From the NCBI RefSeq assembly GCF_002160065.1, contig NZ_NFJW01000003.1, positions 1-64,000 of the forward strand: DNA of 64,000 bases. The letters are read 5' to 3'. Shown here piece by piece: positions 9,237 through 17,207 of the stretch. The position numbers and the translations under genes were made by a program. Position 1 is the stretch's first letter. Each line of letters opens with the position of its first letter. The notes below the pieces were generated by a model. The model was not told the DNA's origin, ran no database searches, and was given only the letters and a program-made list of their open reading frames with translations. The stretch is from Collinsella sp. An2. GTDB taxonomy: Bacteria; Actinomycetota; Coriobacteriia; Coriobacteriales; Coriobacteriaceae.

Positions 9237-9313
9237 GTGGGTGTAGCCCAGTTGGCTAGAGCGACGGGTTGTGGTCCCGTAGGTCCAGGGTTCGAGTCCC
9301 TGTACCCACCCCA
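9237..9313 (+). tRNA. tRNA-His (GTG)
   Basis: A full cloverleaf with anticodon GTG at 9271-9273. Acceptor GTGGGTG pairs with TACCCAC. Discriminator C9310 is opposite G9236, the extra G-1 that defines tRNA-His. CCA is encoded (9311-9313). Confidence 0.96.
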
Positions 9314-9333
9314 GTGTGTTTCTTACATAATAC

Positions 9334-9409
9334 GGACCGGTAGCTCAGCTGGTAGAGCAGGGGACTCTTAATCCCAAGGTCCAGGGTTCGAACCCCTGCC
9401 GGTCCACCA
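9334..9409 (+). tRNA. tRNA-Lys (CTT)
   Basis: Acceptor GGACCGG pairs with CCGGTCC. Anticodon CTT is at 9367-9369, and the T-arm GGTTCGAAC and encoded CCA (9407-9409) are present. It lies 20 nt after tRNA-His, presumably in the same transcript. Confidence 0.96.
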
Positions 9410-9421
9410 TTTGCTTCTAAG

Positions 9422-9446
9422 AGCCAGATTGATATCTGGCTTTTTT
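9422..9446 (+). terminator. Terminator of the tRNA pair
   Basis: An 8-bp stem AGCCAGAT/ATCTGGCT with a TGAT loop is followed by six T residues. Confidence 0.88.
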
Positions 9447-9585
9447 CATATTGCTTCAATGTGCTGGCTTCGTCTTTCCAATGTGTTCGACTTCATCTTC
9501 GGCGCAGGTTTGGACCGAGACCATCTGCCGGCATCGTCGGTATGCCTAACTCAGCGCTTTGCGTTGTTGGTATGACAGCCCATCT

Positions 9586-9731
9586 GAAACTCATTTCGTT
9601 TTTATGCAGTTAGTTCGGGAATCCCCGAGTAGACGCCCGATTTCGACAACGAAACCCCAGGATTCAGAGACCTGAGAAGGCGGTCTACTCGGGAATTCCG
9701 AAAACAACTGCATAAAAACGAAACGAGTTTC
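9586..9731. repeat. Long inverted-repeat element, copy 1 (146 nt)
   Basis: Two 49-nt arms (9586-9634 and 9683-9731) match at about 43 of 49 positions when one is reverse-complemented. They flank a 48-nt centre. The element occupies most of the otherwise empty gap between the tRNA terminator (9446) and the flavoprotein gene (9890). It resembles in size and layout the elements at 23378 and 53221. No ORF spans it. It could be a MITE-like mobile repeat or a structured RNA/DNA element. Confidence 0.8.
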
Positions 9732-9889
9732 TCCCGACGGTGGAGATCGGGGAAGCCGGCACGTGATTAGACGCGCTTTTTATCCTATAACCCCAGATGT
9801 CACAAACGTGGACTGTGAGCCATACCAACGAGTTGAGGATGTCTGCACATCGGTGGAGAAATCCGGGATGGGAATACGGTAGCGTGCGG

Positions 9890-11512
9890 CTAGCGGATGA
9901 TGGGACGGGCCAGCTTCGGGTCCTCTTCGGGATGGTCGGCCCGGTAGTGGGATCCACGGCTTTCGGTGCGCTCGAGCATGGCCTCGACCATCACGTGGGC
10001 AAGATGGAGCTGTAATGAGAGGCGTGCGGAGGCGGCGAAGTCGACAGGGGACGGAGCTTGCGCGATATGGGACTCCATGTCGGCGTGTAGGCCTTCGATG
10101 TCCTCAAGAGCCTCATGAAGGCCGTCTGCGGTGCGCACTACCATGCAGTGGGCGCTCATGGTCGCTCTCAAGCGCCGGAGGGCATCCTGGGCCACGTGAG
10201 GGGATATGGGCAAGATCGGTTGCTCAGACTGGGCTCGGTGATGTATCCAGGCTTCGATTTCCGCTGATTCCGACTCCGATGTGGCCGTTGGATACGTTGC
10301 GTCGCACGTGCCGGCTCGTCTTGCTGTTGCTGCCTTTGCGGCGGCACACCCGGCGCGTCTGCCAAAAACCAGACCGTTTGCACTCGAGAGCCCACCGATG
10401 CGATCGGCTCCATGCATGCCTCCTGTCGCTTCACCACAGGCATAGAGACCTTGAACGCCTGTAAACCCTTGCCCGTCGATGACAATGCCACCGTTGGAGG
10501 CGTGGGCGTACATGGCAATGTGCATCTCGTCGGTCGATCGAATGCCCCGCTCCTGCTCGAGCCACTGCGAGAACGTGCGCACAAACTCCGGTACATCGTG
10601 TGAGGGAAAGTCGTACACAAGCGGCAGTCCGTTCTCGCCGGCAGCATCAATGACAAGGTCTACGGCGCGGGAGGGGAGGCGCGATGTAAAGGGACCATAG
10701 GGCGAGCGCATCTCGAGCAGCTCTTGTGAGATCGGTGGCGTGGTATGCGCATAGCGAAACGACTTCTCATTGAAGACGATGCCGCGCTTGGGGGCGATGA
10801 GGCCTGGCATCATCTGCATGAATTCGATATTGACGAGTTTGGCGCCATGCCGGTGGGCGATGCCGTGCACCGTGCCTAGCACATCGCCCGAGGTCAGGCG
10901 TCGCTCAAACAGGCCGCTGGTGCCTCCGCCGGCAAGTACGACGGCATGGGATGGGACGAGGAATATCCGTTCGCGCCTGCGATCGAAGAGGACGCCTCCT
11001 GCAATTGCACCGGAAGCGTCGTCGAGCAGGTCGATCAGCTCGACATGCTCCAGCACCCGTATCCCAAGACGCTCGACTTCGCGGCCGAAGGTCTGCTCCA
11101 TGCTCTCCCGAACCAGGCCGCGCCACAGGCGCGTCTTGTGATCGAAGCAGGGGATGAACGCGGCCTCGTGGGCGCTCTGTTCGTTTGCGGGACGTTTGAG
11201 CTTTACGCCGAGCCTCTCAAGCCATGCAATGCCGGCGGGAATGTCGTGCACAAACGTTTGCACGAGGTCTTCGTTCGCAACGCCACAACCTACCTTGCAG
11301 ATCGTGTGCACGAGGTCGTCCTCGTCAGAGCTGTTTTCGGGGGCGATGAGACCCAAACCCCAGGTGCCTGGATAAAAGCTTGAGCCCGAGAACAGCGTGC
11401 CGGCAGCGGTGATGATGACGGAGACGCCTGCGCGTGCGGCCTCGATTGCGGCGCAGATGCCGGCGATACCGGCGCCGATTACGAGGACGGTGGGTTGCTC
11501 GAGGCGTTGCAT
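9890..11512 (-). CDS. FAD-dependent oxidoreductase, NadB/FrdA flavoprotein type
   Basis: The 540-aa protein begins with the Rossmann FAD motif GAGIAGICAAIEAA (about 12-25) and has the fumarate reductase/L-aspartate oxidase fold. Near the C-terminus is the conserved GLYACGEATGGMHGADR region that contacts FAD. Length equals classical L-aspartate oxidase, but the family's RLASNSLLE motif is replaced by RIGGLSSANGLVFG. The substrate is therefore uncertain: aspartate, fumarate or a related acid. No nadA/nadC is adjacent. The ATG at 11512 has GGAGG 5 nt upstream; upstream codons lack support. Confidence 0.8.
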   Translation of the reverse strand: MQRLEQPTVLVIGAGIAGICAAIEAARAGVSVIITAAGTLFSGSSFYPGTWGLGLIAPENSSDEDDLVHTICKVGCGVANEDLVQTFVHDIPAGIAWLERLGVKLKRPANEQSAHEAAFIPCFDHKTRLWRGLVRESMEQTFGREVERLGIRVLEHVELIDLLDDASGAIAGGVLFDRRRERIFLVPSHAVVLAGGGTSGLFERRLTSGDVLGTVHGIAHRHGAKLVNIEFMQMMPGLIAPKRGIVFNEKSFRYAHTTPPISQELLEMRSPYGPFTSRLPSRAVDLVIDAAGENGLPLVYDFPSHDVPEFVRTFSQWLEQERGIRSTDEMHIAMYAHASNGGIVIDGQGFTGVQGLYACGEATGGMHGADRIGGLSSANGLVFGRRAGCAAAKAATARRAGTCDATYPTATSESESAEIEAWIHHRAQSEQPILPISPHVAQDALRRLRATMSAHCMVVRTADGLHEALEDIEGLHADMESHIAQAPSPVDFAASARLSLQLHLAHVMVEAMLERTESRGSHYRADHPEEDPKLARPIIR

Positions 11513-11677
11513 GGAACCTCCGAAGGTGTGTGGCACGTGGGGACAGGCGTCGTACGCGGTCTTGAGTATACGGGAGTATACGGCGAACAGGTGCGCTCGC
11601 CTAGCCGCAGCCATCGCGGTTGGGGCGCAAAAGCAACTCTAGATGCTCGTCTGCCAAGCTGCGGCTCTGCGCGACAT

Positions 11678-11712
11678 AAAAAACCGCCGCCCGAGCACAT
11701 GTCGGACGGCGG
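11678..11712 (-). terminator. Terminator of the GGGtGRT operon
   Basis: Read on the minus strand, an 11-bp stem (11712-11702/11694-11684) with a 7-nt loop is followed by a run of six T residues. It lies about 60 nt after the end of the minus-strand operon. Confidence 0.88.
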
Positions 11713-11773
11713 CAATTGCAGACCTTAGCGATGAGGCAGGCTCATCTGCTTGGTAGCACCTGGTGAGTCGCTC

Positions 11774-12778
11774 TTAGCCGTTGAGTGCAGCGTTCACGGC
11801 GACGGCGCAGGCGACGGTCGCACCGACCATGGGGTTGTTGCCCATGCCGATGAGGCCCATCATGTCGACGTGCGCAGGCACCGAGGAGGAGCCGGCGAAC
11901 TGAGCGTCGGAGTGCATACGGCCCATGGTGTCGGTCATGCCGTAGGAGGCGGGGCCAGCAGCCATGTTGTCCGGGTGCAGGGTACGGCCGGTGCCGCCAC
12001 CGGAGGCGACGGAGAAGTACTTCTTACCAGCCTCGAGGCGCTCCTTCTTATAGGTGCCCGCAACGGGGTGCTGGAAGCGCGTGGGGTTGGTGGAGTTGCC
12101 GGTGATCGAGATGTCGACGTTCTCGTGCCACATGATGGCAACGCCCTCGCGGACGTCGTCAGCGCCGTAGCAGTTGACCTCGGCGCGCGGGCCATCGGAG
12201 TACGGGATGGTCTCGACGACCTTGAGCTCGCCCGTGTAGTAGTCGAACTGGGTCTTCACGTACGTGAAGCCATTGATGCGGGCGATGATCTGGGCGGCGT
12301 CCTTGCCCAGGCCGTTCAGGATGACGCGCAGCGGCTTCTTGCGAGCCTTGTTGGCGTTCATCGCAATGCCGATAGCGCCCTCGGCGGCGGCGAAGGACTC
12401 GTGGCCGGCCAGGAAGCAGAAGCACTCGGTGTCATCGCCGAGGAGCATAGCGCCCAGGTTGCCGTGGCCAAGACCGACCTTGCGGTCCTCGGCGACGGAG
12501 CCGGGGACGGTAAAGGCCTGGATGCCCTCACCAATCATAGAAGCGGCCTCAGAAGCGGTCTTAGCACCCTTCTTGATGGCGACGGCGCAGCCAAGGGTAT
12601 AGGCCCACTTGGCGTTCTCGAACGCGATGGACTGAACGTCCTCCACGATAGCGCGGGGGTTGACGCCCTTGTCCAGGCAGATCTGCTCGGCCTCCTCGAG
12701 GGAGGAGATGCCGTTCTCAGCGAGGCACGCGTTGATCTTGTCGATGCGGCGCTCGTAACCTTCGAAGCTTACAGCCAT
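11774..12778 (-). CDS. GGGtGRT family protein
   Basis: A 334-aa soluble protein carrying the motif GGGTGRT (as ASGGGTGRTLHP, about 265-276) that names the family. Members occur in anaerobes next to a NifU-like scaffold, exactly as here (21 nt downstream of it). A role in iron-sulfur or related metabolism is presumed from neighbourhood, but the reaction is not known to me. The protein is Gly/Ala-rich with two conserved Cys near residue 118-122 (ECFCFLAGH). Translation starts at ATG 12778 behind GGGAGG. Confidence 0.88.
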   Translation of the reverse strand: MAVSFEGYERRIDKINACLAENGISSLEEAEQICLDKGVNPRAIVEDVQSIAFENAKWAYTLGCAVAIKKGAKTASEAASMIGEGIQAFTVPGSVAEDRKVGLGHGNLGAMLLGDDTECFCFLAGHESFAAAEGAIGIAMNANKARKKPLRVILNGLGKDAAQIIARINGFTYVKTQFDYYTGELKVVETIPYSDGPRAEVNCYGADDVREGVAIMWHENVDISITGNSTNPTRFQHPVAGTYKKERLEAGKKYFSVASGGGTGRTLHPDNMAAGPASYGMTDTMGRMHSDAQFAGSSSVPAHVDMMGLIGMGNNPMVGATVACAVAVNAALNG

Positions 12779-12799
12779 TATTCTTTCCCTCCCTTTCTG

Positions 12800-13534
12800 T
12801 TACTCGTGAACCGGGAACACGTTCTCGACGGTGTGAGTCTCCTCGTCGGTACGCGGATCGATGTACTTCACCGCGGCCTCCCACTGGCCATAGTGGCCCA
12901 TGGCGCCGGCGACGGCCTCCTCGGGGGTCTTGCCGTTCTTGAGGGCGTCGGTGAACTTGCCGAGGTTCAGGAACTCGAACGCGATGATCTCGTTCTTGTC
13001 GTTGAGCGCCATGCGGGTGACATAGCCCTGGGCGAGCTCGAGGTAACGAGCGCCCTTGGCCTTGGTGCCGAACATGGTGCCAACCTGGGAGCGCAGGCCC
13101 TTGCCGAGGTCGTCAAGGGAGGCGCCCACGGGCAGGCCGCCCTCGGAGAACGCGGTCTGGCTGCGGCCGTAGACGATCTGCAGGAAGATCTCACGCATGG
13201 CCACGTTGATGGCGTCGCAGACGAGGTCGGTGTTGAGGGCCTCGAGGATGGTCTTGCCGGGGAGGATCTCGGAAGCCATGGCCGCGGAGTGCGTCATGCC
13301 CGAGCAGCCAAGGGTCTCAACGAGGCACTCCTCGATGATGCCGTCCTTGACGTTAAGGGTGAGCTTGCAAGCGCCCTGCTGGGGAGCGCACCAACCCACG
13401 CCGTGCGTAAGACCGGAGATGTCAGAGATCTCCTTGGCCTGGACCCACTTGCCCTCCTCGGGGATGGGTGCGGGGCCGTGGTATGCGCCCTTGGCAACGG
13501 GGCACATGTTCTCCACTTCTGCTGTGTACTGCAT
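12800..13534 (-). CDS. NifU-like iron-sulfur scaffold partner of the GGGtGRT protein
   Basis: A 244-aa protein whose middle resembles the IscU/NifU N-terminal scaffold fold. Cysteines are spread along it: MCPVAK near the N-terminus, GWCAPQQGAC, and LGCSGMTHSAA. The last resembles the GHGCAIS cluster-ligand loop of SufU in this window. The C-terminal part is an added domain. It is the first gene of a two-gene minus-strand operon with the GGGtGRT gene. ATG 13534 follows AGGAGAGG. It may assemble a cluster for a dedicated client. Confidence 0.8.
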   Translation of the reverse strand: MQYTAEVENMCPVAKGAYHGPAPIPEEGKWVQAKEISDISGLTHGVGWCAPQQGACKLTLNVKDGIIEECLVETLGCSGMTHSAAMASEILPGKTILEALNTDLVCDAINVAMREIFLQIVYGRSQTAFSEGGLPVGASLDDLGKGLRSQVGTMFGTKAKGARYLELAQGYVTRMALNDKNEIIAFEFLNLGKFTDALKNGKTPEEAVAGAMGHYGQWEAAVKYIDPRTDEETHTVENVFPVHE

Positions 13535-13668
13535 GCCTCTCCTCTCTTTCGACTGATATCGGCGCGCCATGGCGAGATGGCCCACCGAGCCTGACATGCT
13601 CCTCTATTCTAACGCGATATGAGGCTCCGCGATTCGGTGACTGGCGGGCAAATTAACGCTCGCGGAAA

Positions 13669-14448
13669 TTAAGCCTCGATTGTCGAGGGGGAGAGCGTGG
13701 CTTCGAGCGGTTGCCGCACGATGCCGAACGGGGTGCGTTGGGATTCTTGGCCCAGCGGGTTTGAGCGAAGGGTGTCCATGAGCTCGCGGTCTGATATCGG
13801 CAGACGATAGGATCCAAGGACCTCTCCGCCCAGGTCGTTGATGTCTACGATGGCGATACCGATATTGCCGAGGGCGTCCGAGAGCTCTCTCGCCGCGCCG
13901 TCGGGGTCGAGCGGGGCAAGCGAGACGCAGGTGTTATACGGTGGCAACGTATAGGAGCACGGTCCGTCGATGGATGAGGCGCGACGGCCGGCGACCCGGT
14001 AGAACCACCCGCGCCGTCCCAGGAGCTTGCCTAAGGCTCCCACGGCGGCGGCGAGCAAGATGCGCACCGCCCCGCATTCGCGCAGGGCCATCTCCATGGT
14101 TTCGGGTATGCCGAGCCCGATGCCCGCGGGGGTCTTGGTGACAAAGCGCGAGAGCAGGCGGGCGAGCGGGCGCGCGGATATGTTCGCTACGGGAATAGCC
14201 CGGCCTTGCGTGCAACCGAGCGCCTTCTCAGATACAACGAGCACGTCTCCGGGCTGCAGGTGCGGCGCAACGTAGCGGACGGCGGCCTCCACGATGGAAT
14301 CATGTGCGCCCAAGGTGTGCGTTTGAATGGGGATGCAGGTGGGACGGGCGATGCTGTGCGCTGCGCCGTTTTTCTTGGCTGCGCCGCTTGGTGCGTAATG
14401 GGTGCGAGAAGGGGAGGCAACGGGGCGAGGGGAGACAACGGTCGGCAT
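13669..14448 (-). CDS. CofE-like F420-0:gamma-glutamyl ligase family protein
   Basis: A 259-aa protein of the coenzyme F420 gamma-glutamyl ligase fold, with the typical block GDVLVVSEKALGCTQGR (about 77-93). CofE adds glutamates to F420-0 using GTP. No other F420 gene is in the window, so it may act on another substrate. The first ~40 residues are Ser/Pro-rich and extra. ATG 14448 follows AAAGGAA. An inverted repeat in its leader (14463-14487) suggests regulation. It is close to but not overlapping the GGGtGRT operon. Confidence 0.75.
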   Translation of the reverse strand: MPTVVSPRPVASPSRTHYAPSGAAKKNGAAHSIARPTCIPIQTHTLGAHDSIVEAAVRYVAPHLQPGDVLVVSEKALGCTQGRAIPVANISARPLARLLSRFVTKTPAGIGLGIPETMEMALRECGAVRILLAAAVGALGKLLGRRGWFYRVAGRRASSIDGPCSYTLPPYNTCVSLAPLDPDGAARELSDALGNIGIAIVDINDLGGEVLGSYRLPISDRELMDTLRSNPLGQESQRTPFGIVRQPLEATLSPSTIEA

Positions 14449-14462
14449 GGTGGTTCCTTTCC

Positions 14463-14487
14463 AACTGCAATAGTTGTCGTTGCAGTT
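14463..14487 (-). promoter_or_regulatory. Operator-like inverted repeat before the CofE-like gene
   Basis: AACTGCAA (14463-14470) and TTGCAGTT (14480-14487) form a perfect 8-bp inverted repeat with a 9-nt spacer. It lies 15-40 nt upstream of the ATG on the minus strand, next to a weak -10 (TATGGT). It may be a repressor site or a leader hairpin. Confidence 0.5.
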
Positions 14488-14823
14488 AGACCATAGGAAC
14501 GAGCCCATTAATCTCGCATTAAGCGAGCGCTAACGTTGTCTGATCGAAGGCGGAAGATGTGGGGTGCAACAATATCTCAGCTGTGCCCCGCTTTTTCTTT
14601 CCGTTCGGTGGTGTTGTGTTGGGCGTGTTTCCGAAAGAGGACAGGGGGCCGATTGAGGGTTATTCGGAGCGTCCAGGCGGGACAATACTTCCCAAAAGGT
14701 GCTCGACCCCAATGGGGTGTGCTTGGACCGTCTTTCGAATGGGTGGGCCGTGATACATGGTTGCCCCTGCGGGAGGGGATAAGAGCGCAAAGCATCGGTC
14801 GCGAGCTTGTGGAGGCGATCGGC
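14488..14823. other. Gap with no gene seen
   Basis: The plus frame of the following gene is open across this stretch, but the translation is unlike a protein N-terminus and has no ribosome site. No convincing promoter, terminator or repeat was found. Confidence 0.5.
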
Positions 14824-15243
14824 ATGAACGTCAGCTTGAGGACTTGGCGTATCGTGGCAGTAGCTGTGGCGGTGGTGGCCGCCATGGGCATAGGCATGTA
14901 TTGGAACTGGTATCAGGCTGAGGGATACATGCTCTATCTGGCCTATCCGACAGCGTTGGCGCAGTATCTGGCGGCCCCGGTGCTTGCGCACGCGCTTGCG
15001 TTCGCGGTGTTCTCGCTGCCTGTGTTCGGTGGCGCGAGGGAACCGGTGCGCAAGCCTCTGCTTATTGTCTCCCTTGTCCTGTGGACGGCGTATCTCGCAT
15101 GGTTCATCTTGACGATGGGCTCGGGCATGATCGGGGACCCGGTATACTCGCTCCTTGCGCAGTCGATTCTTGTTGTTCAGCCTCTCCTGCCCTGGGTGCC
15201 CCTGCTTCTCGGCATCCTCGCCGGTCTTGCCGCCAAACGGTAA
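14824..15243 (+). CDS. Small four-helix membrane protein, unknown
   Basis: No family recognised. The 139-aa product starts MNVSLRTWRI and has four hydrophobic segments (about 8-25, 38-58, 72-92, 103-134), so it is an integral membrane protein with almost no soluble part. The ATG at 14824 is chosen because GGAGG lies 9 nt upstream and the hydrophobic pattern starts here. It is convergent with the suf operon, with which it shares the terminator hairpin region at 15279-15313. Confidence 0.6.
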   Translation: MNVSLRTWRIVAVAVAVVAAMGIGMYWNWYQAEGYMLYLAYPTALAQYLAAPVLAHALAFAVFSLPVFGGAREPVRKPLLIVSLVLWTAYLAWFILTMGSGMIGDPVYSLLAQSILVVQPLLPWVPLLLGILAGLAAKR

Positions 15244-15274
15244 GAGTTCTCAGGCAGTCATAGAGGCACAACAG

Positions 15275-15313
15275 AAATCGGGCGCCGGCCGGAGAGCTTC
15301 CAGCCGGCGCCCG
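15275..15313 (-). terminator. Terminator of the suf operon
   Basis: A perfect 11-bp GC stem (15279-15289/15303-15313). Read on the minus strand it is followed by ATTTCTG. It sits 30 nt after sufU and 36 nt after the convergent plus-strand gene, so it may serve both. Confidence 0.75.
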
Positions 15314-15342
15314 TGGCGCTACCTGCGGGATATCGGTGACGG

Positions 15343-15777
15343 CTACGCCGTTGCGTCCTCGTCCAGCATGCCGTCCAGCGTGCGCCAGGCAAGTTCGGCG
15401 CATTTCACGCGGGCGGGCATATGCGAGATGTCCTTGAGCTGGGCGGCCTCGTCCAGGTCCTCGTAGTCTTCCTCGGTGAGCTCCTCGCCGCGAATCATGG
15501 CAAGGAAGAGCTCCGAGAGGCGCTTCGCCTCCTCAACGGTCTCGCCGGTGATGAGGTCGGCCATGATGTCGGCCGAGGCCTGGGAGATGGCGCAGCCGTG
15601 GCCGGTGAAACTTGCCTCCTCGATGACGCCGTTCTCGACGCGCAGCTGTAGCGTGAGCTCGTCGCCGCAGCTGGGGTTGATGCCGTCGTGCGTGTGCGTG
15701 GGGGAGTCCATCTCGTACTTGTAGTCGGGGTGCGAGTTGTGCTCCATGAAGGTGGTCGAGGTATAGATGTTCCCCAT
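15343..15777 (-). CDS. sufU: SUF scaffold protein SufU
   Basis: A 144-aa IscU-fold scaffold, or zinc-dependent sulfur acceptor from SufS, in Fe-S cluster assembly. Three conserved ligand cysteines are visible in NPSCGD, GHGCAIS and RVKCAELAW. As the last gene of sufCBDSU it would take persulfide sulfur from SufS and pass it to SufBCD. A 29-bp perfect palindrome separates it from sufS. ATG 15777 is preceded by AAGGAG at 9 nt. Confidence 0.95.
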   Translation of the reverse strand: MGNIYTSTTFMEHNSHPDYKYEMDSPTHTHDGINPSCGDELTLQLRVENGVIEEASFTGHGCAISQASADIMADLITGETVEEAKRLSELFLAMIRGEELTEEDYEDLDEAAQLKDISHMPARVKCAELAWRTLDGMLDEDATA

Positions 15778-15799
15778 GCGGTGTACTCCTTGCGTCTGA

Positions 15800-15862
15800 C
15801 ATTGGGGACGGGTACATTTGGCAGAGGGTCCCGCCCTCTGCCAAATGTACCCGTCCCCAATG
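15800..15862. repeat. Perfect 29-bp palindrome between sufS and sufU
   Basis: Arms 15800-15828 and 15834-15862 are exact reverse complements around the 5-nt loop TCCCG. The unit begins CATTGGGGACGGGTACATTT. It lies inside the suf transcript, 4 nt from the sufS stop. It looks like a mobile REP/MITE-type repeat. As RNA it would form a very stable hairpin that could separate sufU expression from sufCBDS. Confidence 0.9.
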
Positions 15863-15866
15863 GCTG

Positions 15867-17207
15867 TTAATGGAAGGTTGACCAGACGGTCTTGAGGCCA
15901 TCGATGAACGCGTCGATATCGGCGCGGTCGTTATAGAAGGCCAGGCTGGCGCGGCAGCATGCCAGGTTCTCGCAGCCAAGCCAGGAGAGCAGCGGCTGCG
16001 CGCAGTGGTGGCCTGCGCGGATGCATACGTTGTTCATGTCCAGGATGCTTGCGACGTCATGCGGATGGATACCGCGCACGTTGAAGCTGATCACGCCGTG
16101 ATGACGGTCCCAGTAGATCGATCCGAGGATATCCACCCACGGCAGCTCGACCAGGCGGCTCATGGCGTAGTGCACGAGCGCCGCCTCACGCGCCTGGATG
16201 GCGTCGTAACCCACCTGGTTCACGAGGTAGTCGAGCGCGACGCCTGTGGCGTAGATGCCTGCCGCGTCCTGTGTGCCGGCCTCGAACTTTTCGGGCACAG
16301 GGGCCCAAACGGCGCTCTCCTCGGTCACGGAGTCGATCATCTCGCCGCCCGTAAGGAGGGGCTGCGCCTGGTCGAGCAGCTCCAGCTTGCCCCAAAGCAC
16401 GCCCACGCCCATGGGGCCAAGCGCCTTGTGCGCTGAGAATGCCAGGAAGTCGGCGCCCAGGGCACGCACATCGACCGGCATGTGGGGGACGGACTGCGCA
16501 GCGTCGACCACCATGTAGCCGCCGTTGGCATGGACGGCGCGGCTCAGCTTCTCAATGGGGACGCGGCATCCAAGCACGTTGGACACCTGGGTCGCTGCCA
16601 CGATTTTGGTCTTGGGTCCGATTTTTGCCGCAATCTCGTCGTCGGTCAGCTCGCCTGTCTTGGTCGGACGAAGATAGACAAGCTTCGCGCCGGCGGCGCG
16701 GCATGCCTGCTGCCAGGGGATGAGGTTGGAGTGATGCTCCATGATTGTGATAGCTACCTCGTCGCCCGGCTCAAGAACGGTGGGTGCGAACGCCTTGGCA
16801 ACCAGGTTCAGGGACTCGCTGGTGTTGCGCGTGAAGACGATCTCGTTCGCGCGCGGCTTGCCCTGCTCGTCAACAGCGCCAATAAGCTGGGCGATCTGAG
16901 AGCGCACGGCGGCAATGGCCTCGGTCGCTTCGACCGAGAGCGAATACAGGCCACGAAGCGGGTTGGCATTCATGGTCTCGTAGAATCGCTTCTGCGCATC
17001 AAGCACGCAGGCGGGGCGCTGAGCGGTGGCCGCGCTATCGAGAAACACAATGTCTGGATGCGTGGTGAAAAGCGGGAAGCTCGGCTTGTAGGGATTGGTC
17101 TCGATGTCGACGCGAGGCCAGGCACGAGAGGCCTCGTCAGAGGCGTCTACAAACGCGCCAGACGGAGCGGTGCAGGTATCGCAGGAGACGTGTTCGGTAT
17201 CGATCAT
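15867..17207 (-). CDS. sufS: Cysteine desulfurase SufS
   Basis: PLP enzyme that converts cysteine to alanine and a protein-bound persulfide for cluster assembly. The 446-aa protein has the PLP lysine in SAHKALGP (K261) and the catalytic cysteine in RAGHHCAQPL (C402). EHHSN in the active-site region is also present. About 35 extra N-terminal residues, including CDTC, precede the usual start. Its ATG overlaps the sufD stop by 4 nt. It pairs with SufU, typical of Gram-positive SUF systems. Confidence 0.96.
   Translation of the reverse strand: MIDTEHVSCDTCTAPSGAFVDASDEASRAWPRVDIETNPYKPSFPLFTTHPDIVFLDSAATAQRPACVLDAQKRFYETMNANPLRGLYSLSVEATEAIAAVRSQIAQLIGAVDEQGKPRANEIVFTRNTSESLNLVAKAFAPTVLEPGDEVAITIMEHHSNLIPWQQACRAAGAKLVYLRPTKTGELTDDEIAAKIGPKTKIVAATQVSNVLGCRVPIEKLSRAVHANGGYMVVDAAQSVPHMPVDVRALGADFLAFSAHKALGPMGVGVLWGKLELLDQAQPLLTGGEMIDSVTEESAVWAPVPEKFEAGTQDAAGIYATGVALDYLVNQVGYDAIQAREAALVHYAMSRLVELPWVDILGSIYWDRHHGVISFNVRGIHPHDVASILDMNNVCIRAGHHCAQPLLSWLGCENLACCRASLAFYNDRADIDAFIDGLKTVWSTFH

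Noticed and set aside
9256-9459. Short minus-strand frame across the two tRNAs
   Set aside because: It is the reverse complement of tRNA genes, a common false annotation.
11750-13594. 614-codon plus-strand frame opposite the GGGtGRT and NifU-like genes
   Set aside because: Antisense shadow; Val/Gly/Ala/Asp/His-rich with no motif.
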